A DNA stretch of 64,000 nt from Ustilaginoidea virens (taxonomy: Eukaryota > Ascomycota > Sordariomycetes > Hypocreales > Clavicipitaceae). Positions 1-9,284 of this stretch are shown here, one piece after another (the stretch's first letter is position 1; every line of letters begins with the position of its first letter). The stretch lies in the NCBI RefSeq assembly GCF_000687475.1, contig NC_057322.1:186001-250000 (forward strand), in the 5' to 3' direction. Both the position numbers and the translations under genes were made by a program. Under the pieces are notes generated by a model. It did not search any database, was not told the DNA's origin, and saw nothing but the letters and a program-made list of their open reading frames with translations.

Positions 1-245
1 TGCCTAATCTATATAGAAAACCCGAGTGCCGGGAGGAAAACCTATATACTATCTGTAGTCGATGGTATCCCTTTGGAGTCGAAGGGGGTTTACTATATGT
101 TGCGAGGAGGTGTCCTGTCGCGCGAGACTAGGTCTGGCGGTAGGGCTAGGAAAGTGTGGATAGTAGGCACGCCTCGATAGGCGCGGTAATTTGCATTAGT
201 GGTCATTAGTTATTAGTTATTGGGTATTAGTTAGGCTCTGGGGTG
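1..245. other. Unassigned left flank
   Basis: No supportable gene. This is the sequence into which Copia A inserted; it was originally contiguous with 7672 onward. It may be leader or LTR sequence of the element carrying the gag-like relic at 7988, but I see no LTR terminus or primer site in it. Confidence 0.4.
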
Positions 246-250
246 GGTGT
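246..250. repeat. Target site duplication of Copia A (left)
   Basis: The 5 bp ggtgt lie just before the TGTTAAAATC terminus and recur at 7667-7671 just after the 3' LTR. A 5-bp duplication is usual for Copia integration. Confidence 0.93.
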
Positions 251-440
251 TGTTAAAATCCTATAGTAGCCTACTAGGCTGCTGGCCTAATGCCCTACTG
301 GCCTACTAACCTTCTGGCCCTTATACCGCCTCTTGGACTTACGGTAGTCTTACCAACCTTAGGCCTTTGCCTTTTACCTTAAGGATTTTCAGTGGATTAT
401 TTACTGTATATCAAGTAAGGTAGGCCTTGTTAAAAAAAGG

Positions 441-615
441 TGTGGCATTGCTAAATTAGCGTGGTTGCCTACTAGCGTGGTGGCGGCCTACTAGCGTGGT
501 GTGGCATTGCTAAATTAGCGTGGTGGCCTACTAGCGTGGTGGCTAGTCCACTAGTGTGGTAGTTAGTCACTAGCGTGGTGACTAATTACTAGTGCGGTGG
601 TTAGGGTGGTTGGAA
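441..615 (+). repeat. Degenerate tandem repeats inside the Copia-A LTR
   Basis: Units of roughly 16-20 bp built on CTAGCGTGGTGGCTAGT, with a longer repeated piece starting GGCATTGCTAAATTAGCG that occurs twice. Copy number differs between A LTRs, which explains part of the length range (751, 732, 720 bp). A role as U3 enhancer repeats is only an inference. Confidence 0.75.
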
Positions 616-713
616 AGGTCGGATATAGCGGGGTTGCTGACGTATTATAGCGAGCATTACGGGGAGCCTTCTTACTGGCTACCCTGAATGCCTGGGCCCA
701 CCCCTCCTTCGTG

Positions 714-721
714 TATATATA
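714..721 (+). promoter_or_regulatory. TATA-like box of the Copia-A LTR
   Basis: TATATATA, followed about 15 bp later by a pyrimidine-rich stretch (TTTTCCCCTTCTTTC). This layout is common at fungal transcription starts. The same motif is present in the other A LTRs. Confidence 0.5.
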
Positions 722-1001
722 GGATAGCTTTTCCCCTTCTTTCTAGATAGTGGAAGGGTAGCACAATCGAGTCTGTTAATGCACTATATGCCTCTTAACT
801 TCTTACCTTCCCTGCGTTTTCTGGTTATCTTATATTTGCCTTGCCTTTACACTTGCCTTGCTTTATAGCACTTGTATAGTCTTAGGACTTGGTGAAAAAT
901 CTAGTATTATACTAAGATTAGTTCACAGGTCGCAGACAGTCTTGTGCCATCTAGCTAGCTAGTAAGGCTCTGCTTTTATAGTGACCTTGAGAATTGCAAT
1001 A

Positions 1002-1015
1002 GGTTATGAGCCCGG
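1002..1015 (+). other. Primer binding site of Copia-A (initiator tRNA-Met half)
   Basis: GGTTATGAGCCC directly follows the 5' LTR. Its reverse complement, GGGCTCATAACC, is the anticodon arm and loop of initiator tRNA-Met with the CAT anticodon, not a tRNA 3' end. This matches the half-tRNA priming known from Drosophila copia. Confidence 0.75.
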
Positions 1016-1109
1016 GTTCTTACTTCTTTGTTTTAACCCTACCTTTTTGTGTTCACCCCTTAGTCTCTTTTGCTTATTAGTACTACTAATATAGCTATCC
1101 TTTGGTATC

Positions 1110-1535
1110 TTCGGCTTACCCTTATTAACTTCGGCTTACCTATTATCACCTTTGGCTTACCCTTATTACCTACGGTATTACCCTGCGGCAATCAACGGCG
1201 TACCTAACGGCAACTTACGGCGTAACCTCACGGCACTTTTAGCGTAACCTTACGTTATTTTCGGCGTAACCTACGGCACCTACGGATTTTATAGTGTGAT
1301 ATCTACCATACTATACCACTGTATAATACCTTTGCACCTAGTGTACGACACCTATTGCACTGTACGGCACCTGTTATACTCTCCTACTTATAGCACTTTT
1401 GGTACGGCACTTACGGCACCTTTTATATTACGGCACCTATAGCACCCACGGCACCTACGGCACCTACGGCACCTATGGCACCTACGGCACCTACGGCACT
1501 TACGGCACCTTTATATTACGGCACCATATAAGCAC
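1110..1535 (+). repeat. Tandem repeats in the Copia-A leader
   Basis: Two repeat zones. About 1110-1180 has repeats built on CTTCGGCTTACCCTTATTA. About 1190-1535 has short repeats around CGGCGTAACCTA and then GGCACCTAC, which is nearly perfect from about 1424 to 1513. The second zone gives a Gly-Thr-Tyr periodicity in one frame, but it lies upstream of the gag start and there is no sign that it is translated. Confidence 0.8.
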
Positions 1536-1803
1536 CTTGAATACCAACGCTATAATACGGACTTGCACAACGCCTACGGCATCTGTGCTTTTTTATATTG
1601 AGACCGGCCGCTATAATCTGCGGTTATCTTTTATAGTAGGCTACTAGCCACTATATTTATTCGACTATTTTTACTAGCTATTTTACCAGTTACTCGACTA
1701 TTTTGCTAGCTATTTAGCTAGTTATTCCTCTGCTAATTATTCCTCTGTTATTACAATTATTGGCACCATTTTTCAACGGATTTTTAAACCCTTCTTGCCC
1801 ACT

Positions 1804-4800
1804 ATGGCAGAGTCAGGATCCTATAAGGTCCCTGAATCCGATACTGAAGTTGATACTAATGCACAGCTACAGCTAGATATGGACGATATGAAATCTCAGA
1901 TGAATATACTAACTGACCTTATACAGGGCTTAGTTACTAGGCAAAATAATAACACCCAGGCTACCCAGGCTACTAATAAGAAGCCTACTAAAGCCACTGA
2001 AGCTGGACCTTCCACTAGGACGACTACTACTAAAGATAATGATGATAGTGAAGCTGACGTTATGGAAATCGACCAACCTTCTACCCCTATAAAATATAAG
2101 GGTAAAGAGCCTATTTATATAACGCCACTAATAATAACTATTACTAACTAAATTAGTGATGGGGCTATTAAAGAATTAGCGAAGACTGCTAACCGCTTTA
2201 AGGAATCCCAAAAGCTAAAAAGCCCCTATAATTTCGACCAGTGGAAGCAGGCCCTTACTATACAACTTAGGGCCTTTAAAATAGCTAACTTTGTTAACGA
2301 CCCCTCTATAGCAAGGCACTTTGATGAGTCTGAGCAGGCACTTCTACTACTAATGCTAAAGAATAGCTGTGGTGAAGAAGCTGCAGAGGCTATAGACTGG
2401 TGTAATGACCCAGAGGAAGCCTACCTTCTGCTAGTGGCCTAGTACTGCCACTCACTAGAAGTACAGCGGGCACACTTATACCCTACCTTTCACACCCTTA
2501 CCTTTACCGGTTATAAAGGCACTTTGGAGGCGTTTAACAGCGAATTTAACAGCTATATTTCTCGCCTTAGAATCTTAGGTTCTAAGATCGACTCTTTCGA
2601 CCAAGTTAACCAGTATCTATGGGCTGTAGAGGGGGTATTTACCCGCTGGACGGAACGCCAACGCTCTATGATTAGGGCTTATAGCGCCCAAGGTGTTATT
2701 AACAGCAGCAAATTTAACCTCCAGTATTTTATGGTTGACCTACTAGAAGAACAGCGTTCTAAAGGGTCTAATAAGGTGGCTGCTAATAATAACCCCAAGC
2801 AGCTTAAGGCTTCCAAGGACTCTAAGAATAAAGGGTCTACTAATGCCGCTTCTACTAATAATAGCAAGAATAATTCTACTAATAATAGGAAAAAGAAGCA
2901 GCAATAGAAGAAGAAACAGGACTCTAGCAGCAATCAGCAAGATATTGAGGCCTTTATTATAGGCAACTATAATACCCAGGATACTAATATATCTTATTCT
3001 TCTTCCACTATATCCACTGATAACCAGCCCTTAGCTATAAGCTATAGTGCTAAATCAGGCGGCAGGACCCTGAAGGATGCCCTCCTTTACGATACAGGCT
3101 CCACTTGTCATATTGTTAATGATAAGAAACATTTCACCACTTTTCACCACTTTGAGAAAGATGATAAGCCTGTAATTACTACTGGTGGTGGCCCTATTTC
3201 CCCTACTGGTTGGGGCACAGCACGATTTACTGTGCTATAGGGCGTTAATCCTACGAAATGGGGTATTATAGAGCTCAAAAATGCCCTATATATTCCTACC
3301 TTGGATATTAACATTATTAGCGGTGTAAAGCATTATGCCGCTAAAGGGGTACTAATTAAAAATCAGCTTTGGTCAGCAAGCCGTAAATGCATCGGCATTT
3401 TTAACTTTGAAAAATACGGCTTTTTCCTTCCACAGAAAGGAATAGACACACCACTACTACATCAACCTTGTAGTCATTATACTACTACTAATAGTATAGT
3501 AGTAGAGGTCCCCAGTCCTACTAACCCTGCTGATTATAGTGATCCTGAGGATACCACTATTACCCCCGTTCCTACTACTGCGACTAGTAAGGAACCTGTA
3601 GAGGCTACTAGCCCTACTACCCAACCTTCCGCTATTACGACTAGCGAAGACCCTGTAGAGGTTACTAACCCTACTCCTGCCCCTATAGCTGCTGATATAG
3701 AATATCAGAAGCTATTACAATTAGCCGGCATTTGACATGTACGGCTAGGGCATATAGGTATTCAGCTGCTTAAAAAGACCTGTGCTAATACCCCTGGTCT
3801 ACCTAACCTTAATAAGGTTAAAGATGCTGATTTTCGCTGCCTAGCCTGTATACAGGCTAAGAAGGTTAGAAGACCTTCTAAAGATGCGATTCCAAATCCA
3901 GCTAAATGCCTGGATATTATAGAAGGTGATACTTTTGCTATATCACCTATGCCATATAACAAACGACCTGTTGCCCTTATATTAGTAGACAGAAAATCCC
4001 GATTCCGCTGGCTTTACTTACTACCTAATAGGGAAGGCACTATTGTATTTAAAGCATTATAGAGCTTTATACAGAGCCTATAGGTCAGATATGGCAAAAC
4101 GCCTGTTGAATTCTACTATGATGGTGGAAATAAAATCAATAAAATGCTTAGTGATTGGCTTGTCGAACAGGGCATAACTTTTAATACATCTTGCCCCTAT
4201 ATTCACGAATAAAACGGCCTAGCTGAGCGGTCCATTAGGGTTATAGCTGATAGACTACGTGCTACTATGGCCTGGTCAAGGCTACCATCTAACCTCTGGT
4301 CTGCTGTAATTACTGGCGTTGTTATGCTAGTAAATATAATAGCTGTTACTAATAGACCTTCTAGCCCCTATCAGGAGCTACTAAAGGATTACGACTAGAT
4401 AACACCGGAGCACTATCCTGACCTTATTAACCTTAGGGCTATTGGAGCAGCTATTGAAGTGCTTATACCACACGAAAAGCGTGTAAAAAGCCGCAAATTA
4501 GCGCCCTGTACCGAGCCTGGTAGGCTCCTTGCCACTCTAGGTAATAATACCTACCTGGTCTACCTTCTAAAAAAAAAGGTTGTTACTAAAATAACTTTTA
4601 TCACCTTTATCTACTAAAATGAAGGTATTGGCCCTATTTCTAATGGCCTGGAAGGAGACTTTTATAGAGGGCAAAATATAGGTTTAGAGGGGGTATCTAG
4701 CAGAGAACCTGCCATTTTACTGGATGACCTAGAAAGCATTCCTGACCCTACTAACTCTACTAACCTTACTAACATTACTGACACTAATGTTATACCGGAT

Positions 4801-6795
4801 GACCTGGAAAGCATACCGGACCCTACTAATACTAGCGTTATTAATACTAATGCTACCTTGGATAACCGTCCTATAATACAGTCCCCGGCTACGGCAAAGG
4901 ATGACCTTATAGATATCCTTACTAGCCTTAATCCTACCGATATTGCTAGCCCTGCTGGCCCTGCTGGCCCTGTTGGCCCTGCTGGCCCTGTTAGCCCTGC
5001 TATACCTGCTAGCCCTACCGACCCTACTAGCCCTACCGACTTATTCCCTCAGGAAGGTAATACTTTACACCACCTGATATGGGATTCCTGCTATGCAGCT
5101 AAGCGTAAGCTAGCTAAAAAGGCCCCTGATGGTACGCCTAATAGCTGGAAGGATGTGCTATGATGCCCTGAAAAAGAAAAAGACCTTTGGATAAAGGCAC
5201 TATTTAAGGAATTCGAGCAGCTATTGGATACTAAAGTCTTCCAATTTATTCCTAAGTCTAGCGTTCCTATTGATAGGAAAATTATACGCAATAGGCCTGT
5301 TTTTCGGGTTAAAAAGGATGCTAATAATCAGCCTATAAAATATAAGGCTAGATTAGTTGTTAAGGGCTTTATGCAAGTCGAAGGAAAGGACTTTCAGTAT
5401 ACCTATGCTTCTACCTCTATCCTACCTACCTGGAGGGTTATACTAGCTTTGGCTGCTAGTAATAACTGGGAAATAGAGCAGATCGACTTTATAGGCGCCT
5501 TCCTAAATAGCGAACTTTCTGAGACCATTTATATGGATATTCCTGATGGATTTCTTGAATTTATAGAGAGCTTACTACTAACTAATAGCGATAGCAAGCT
5601 TTGGTCTGATATTTAACGGCAACGGCTACTAACTTTACTTAAAGAAGCCGGCTTTAATCCCTCTATTAAGCAAGCTATTTTACTAAAGAAGGCCCTATAC
5701 GGGCTAAAATAAGCACCCCGCGAATGGCAATACCGGCTAAAAGACCTGATTTCCAGTGAAGGTTTTTTACCTTTAGCCTCTGATGCTGCCGTCTTTTATA
5801 ATAAGCAAACCAGTACCTTTATTGTTACCTATGTTGACGATTGCCTATTAGTTGGTCCAAATATAACTTATATTAACCAGCTAAAAAGAAAATTTCATAA
5901 GGTCTATGCTATAGAAGACCGCGGTCCGGCTTCCTTCTTCCTAGGCGTACAAATTATACGAAATAGGAAAGAAGGTCTATTGTGGCTACACTAAGCCCAA
6001 TTTATAGCAGAGGTCTTAGCTAAATTCGGCTTATAGGATACTAAACCTCAGCTTATTCCACTTCAACCAGGAATTCTTAATGAATCTAGTGGAAAAGATC
6101 TTAGCCCTACTGATCAGAGCCTTTATCAGAGCCTTACTGGCACTATAATGTGGCTTATGATGATGACTAGGCCTGACCTAGCATTTCCTATCCAATACCT
6201 TTCTCGGTTTATGTCGAAAGCAACTAATGTGCATCTAAATGCTGCAAAAGGCAGCTTTAGTTACCTTAAAGGCACTGAGAACCTAGCTATTTGCTTTAGT
6301 GCTACTAAAAGCAACCAACAGCCTATTATAGCCGCTTATTCTGATAGCGACTTTGCTGGCTGTAAAGAAACCTCTAAATCTACTGGAGGCTTCCTGACTA
6401 CTATTAATAGTGGTCCTATTAGCTGGCGTTCTAAGCGAGCCTCTTTAATAGTGCTATCTACTTTAGAAGCTGAATCTGATGCATTACTTGAGACTATCCG
6501 CGAGGTATAGTGGCTTTCTAACCTTTGTAAGGAGCTAGAAATTGATATTTTACGCCTTATACCGCTATACTGCGATAACCAGGGCTCCATTTCGAATTCT
6601 AACGACCCTAATCAGCACGCTCGCACTAAGCATACGCTATTAAAATTCCGGTATATTAGGGAGCAAGCCCAGCTGGGCTTGGTTAAAATTACCTATTTAC
6701 CTACTAATAGTATGCCTGTTGACGGTCTTACGAAGCCACTGCTGGGCCCTAAATTTACTAGGTTCCGCGAGTTACTAGGTCTTAGGGCCTGCTAA
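1804..6795 (+). pseudogene. Copia-A gag-pol polyprotein, RIP-inactivated
   Basis: One frame of 1664 codons runs from ATG 1804 to TAA 6793-6795 with no frameshift but at least 16 in-frame stops (for example 2149, 2440, 2905, 3238, 3733, 4060, 4081, 4210, 4396, 4615, 5161, 5614, 5710, 5992, 6034, 6508). Each is explained by C-to-T change at Gln/Arg codons or G-to-A at Trp. Gag lies at 1804 to about 2950 with a Lys/Asn-rich end and no visible CCHC knuckle. The protease motif LYDTGSTCHI is near 3090. The pre-integrase/zinc region starts near 3736 (HVRLGHIG, then CLAC), and the integrase reads NGLAERSIR near 4213. RT starts near 5290 with KARLVVKGFMQ, a broken GLK-stop-APREW and YVDD near 5835. 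RNase H and the TKHTLLKFRYI end follow at 6330-6660. It would have made Ty1/copia-type reverse transcription and integration proteins. Confidence 0.93.
4940..5045 (+). repeat. Collagen-like Pro-Ala-Gly-Pro repeat in Copia-A pol
   Basis: Between integrase and RT, imperfect 9-12 bp repeats (CCTGCTGGC type) encode runs of PAGP/PVGP and then SPTDP. The reading frame is kept. This is the low-complexity linker between integrase and RT, which is variable in Copia elements. Confidence 0.7.
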
Positions 6796-6906
6796 CTTAT
6801 ACTAACTTACTTTTACTAAGGTTTTTCTTATGTTTTTCCTTAGCATTTTTACTGCATTTTCTTTCCCTATCCTTTATACGATTAGCTTGCTACTATAGTA
6901 GCTAAT

Positions 6907-6915
6907 CAGAGGGGG
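6907..6915 (+). other. Polypurine tract of Copia-A
   Basis: AGAGGGGG directly before the 3' LTR start at 6916. The Copia-B elements end the same way (near 34218-34225 and 41786-41793), showing that A and B are sister lineages. Confidence 0.8.
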
Positions 6916-7666
6916 TGTTAAAATCCTATAGTAGCCTACTAGGCTGCTGGCCTAATGCCCTACTGGCCTACTAACCTTCTGGCCCTTATACCGCCTCTTG
7001 GACTTACGGTAGTCTTACCAACCTTAGGCCTTTGCCTTTTACCTTAAGGATTTTCAGTGGATTATTTACTGTATATCAAGTAAGGTAGGCCTTGTTAAAA
7101 AAAGGTGTGGCATTGCTAAATTAGCGTGGTTGCCTACTAGCGTGGTGGCGGCCTACTAGCGTGGTGTGGCATTGCTAAATTAGCGTGGTGGCCTACTAGC
7201 GTGGTGGCTAGTCCACTAGTGTGGTAGTTAGTCACTAGCGTGGTGACTAATTACTAGTGCGGTGGTTAGGGTGGTTGGAAAGGTCGGATATAGCGGGGTT
7301 GCTGACGTATTATAGCGAGCATTACGGGGAGCCTTCTTACTGGCTACCCTGAATGCCTGGGCCCACCCCTCCTTCGTGTATATATAGGATAGCTTTTCCC
7401 CTTCTTTCTAGATAGTAGAAGGGTAGCACAATCGAGTCTGTTAATGCACTATATGCCTCTTAACTTCTTACCTTCCCTGCGTTTTCTGGTTATCTTATAT
7501 TTGCCTTGCCTTTACACTTGCCTTGCTTTATAGCACTTGTATAGTCTTAGGACTTGGTGAAAAATCTAGTATTATACTAAGATTAGTTCACAGGTCGCAG
7601 ACAGTCTTATGCCATCTAGCTAGCTAGTAAGGCTCTGCTTTTATAGTGACCTTGAGAATTGCAATA
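6916..7666 (+). repeat. 3' LTR of Copia-A
   Basis: 751 bp, the same length as the 5' LTR and almost identical to it. It ends TTGCAATA and is followed by the TSD ggtgt. Confidence 0.95.
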
Positions 7667-7671
7667 GGTGT
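7667..7671. repeat. Target site duplication of Copia-A (right)
   Basis: ggtgt, identical to 246-250. Confidence 0.93.
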
Positions 7672-7987
7672 GAATTGGAACCGATGTGATTAATGTTGTT
7701 AGGTATAGGAGGCGGCGGTGACGTTAGTATTGGGTGGGCGGTAGTATTGTAGTGAGTCGTGCGTTTTATTGTTATTGACTTCGTCTGATGTAGGTTAGGG
7801 TAGCTAGTAGACGGTCGAGTGATCTAGTGCAGGTATACAGCGGTATAAAGTCTCCCTTACCTGCCCTACCTTTTTAATTCTTTTCTTTTTCCCTTTTTAT
7901 TCCTTATTAAAAATTGCTAAGAATTTTCCTTTATTTCTCCGCCTCGATTGCATTATAGTAGTTTTTATGTATCCTTTATTCTTTAAT
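7672..7987. other. Leader-like region before a gag-like relic
   Basis: No ORF. It contains GGTATAAAG near 7839 followed by a long pyrimidine-rich tract (7863-7905), which looks like a promoter or leader for the relic at 7988. It continues the sequence at 1-250 across the Copia-A insertion. Confidence 0.35.
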
Positions 7988-9130
7988 ATGCCTATCGTTC
8001 TGGAGTTAGGTCTTGGCCTAGCTCGAAAATAGCCGTATCGTCCCTATATACACCACGGTGCCGATATAGCCGCTTGTTATTATAACTAATAAAGTAAGAG
8101 GTTCTTTTTGATCGTTATCTATCTTTTTTTAATAGTAGGTAGGGCTCGGGGGTGCTTATTTCGCTTATACTTTAAAGTAGAAGCCTTATTATATTCTAGT
8201 ATGTAATGCTATAAACCGCGAACCGATAGAGAGTATGCTTATATTATAAAAGGCTTATGCTTACGAGCAGGAAGTAAGTATATTAGTTTGCTAGTATCTT
8301 TTAACTTTATGGTTAACTTTAGTAGGTAGATGAAGATGATTACTATAAGGCCTAGTAGGCTGTATATCGGTCTATTGCGCTAATTACCTTAATACCTTAA
8401 AAAGGTTAAGACGATTCTACTATTATAATGCGAATGATGGTGCCTATAGTCCTAATCTTACTGCCGGCCGATTTCCTTAGGCTTATTAAGAGAGGGGTTT
8501 TAGCTTTAGAGTGCGTTTATAGTGGCGAGCCTTAGCCTCTTTTATCGGTCAAGGGACCTTAGCCTCTTACTACTACTGCCGGCGATAGAAGCCCTATTAG
8601 TTCTATTATTATATTAGATATCGATAACGAGCCTACTCCTAGGCCTGCTACTATAGAAGAACCACCTTATAGTAAGGGGGTCTCGCTAATATAGTCTAAG
8701 ACTCCTATAATGCTATCTTCTAGTAAATTATAGTAAGCGGTTGCGTTTTTAAAGTTTATAAAGTCCTAAGTAGAGTCTTAGCTAATAGCGTCTGCCTCTA
8801 GAGTGCTATCTATATTGCCGTCGAAGCCTCCCCTACCTGTTGTTTAGTTAGTATAGCTTAAATAAGCTAAGTTAGTAGTTCTATTGCTATCTTCTCCTTA
8901 TCTTTATATTAATATCTCTGCCCCCTCCCCTTTTAAGAGGAAGAGGGAAGGGTTAAAGACGATAGAGTTGCCTATAAAAGGAATGCTAGGTCTAATTATT
9001 AGGATTAAACGAAAGATATATTTGAGATCTATAATATCCCTTTCCCTAAAAGAGAAAGGGAAGGGAAAAGGGAAAGTAAAGGTAGCCTTTAATAATAGCT
9101 ATAGTAATAGAGAGGGTGGTATAGAATAAA
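7988..9130 (+). pseudogene. Degenerate gag-like ORF, plus strand, unidentified
   Basis: A coding-like track starts at ATG 7988 (MPIVLELGLGLARK) and changes frame near 8460, where it continues as LPADFLRLIKRGVLALECVY. It then has a Pro/Ser-rich and Lys/Arg-rich tail (KRKREG, KEKGKGKGK near 8935-9085). Many stops are of C-to-T type. I do not recognise a family. Its position upstream of, and on the same strand as, the Gypsy protease at 14156 suggests it is that element's Gag, separated from pol by the LINE insertion. No CCHC knuckle is visible, so this is an inference. The opposite strand shows nothing better up to about 9280. Confidence 0.35.
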
Positions 9131-9260
9131 TAAGGGTCCGGGGGGTTAAGGGTACTAAGAAGATTAGGGGTCTAAGTCTATTAACCGTATAGGTAGCTTA
9201 TATAAAAAAGATATTCTTCCCCTATCTATATAGTCAGTCGTATCTTTATCTATAATTATC

Positions 9261-9278
9261 TATATATATATATATATA
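9261..9278. repeat. (TA)9 simple repeat near the LINE 3' edge
   Basis: An uninterrupted TA run just beyond the last recognisable LINE coding sequence on the minus strand. It may be part of the LINE tail or a product of RIP. I could not identify a target duplication. Confidence 0.6.
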
Positions 9279-9284
9279 GTCTAG

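Larger units (their letters stand above)
251..1001 (+). repeat. 5' LTR of Copia-A
   Basis: Starts TGTTAAAATC and ends TTGCAATA, where the canonical CA end reads TA, as expected from RIP. It matches 6916-7666 over the same 751 bp. It contains a block of degenerate tandem repeats (about 441-615) and a TATA-like stretch at 714-721. Confidence 0.95.
251..7666 (+). mobile_element. Copia-A, full-length LTR retrotransposon
   Basis: A 7416-bp element with two 751-bp LTRs, a tRNA-derived primer site directly after the 5' LTR, one long gag-pol frame, a purine-rich tract before the 3' LTR and a 5-bp TSD. Reading the two LTRs side by side I found only two differences, both G/A at TpG (near 752 and near 948). 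That points to recent insertion followed by light RIP. The domain order is gag, protease, integrase, RT, RNase H, which defines Copia/Pseudoviridae. Solo LTRs of the same family lie at 17343, 36666 and 50715. Confidence 0.95.

Noticed and set aside
1190..1535. CRISPR-like array in short tandem repeats
   Set aside because: Units are adjacent with no spacers and lie in a retrotransposon leader of a eukaryotic genome.
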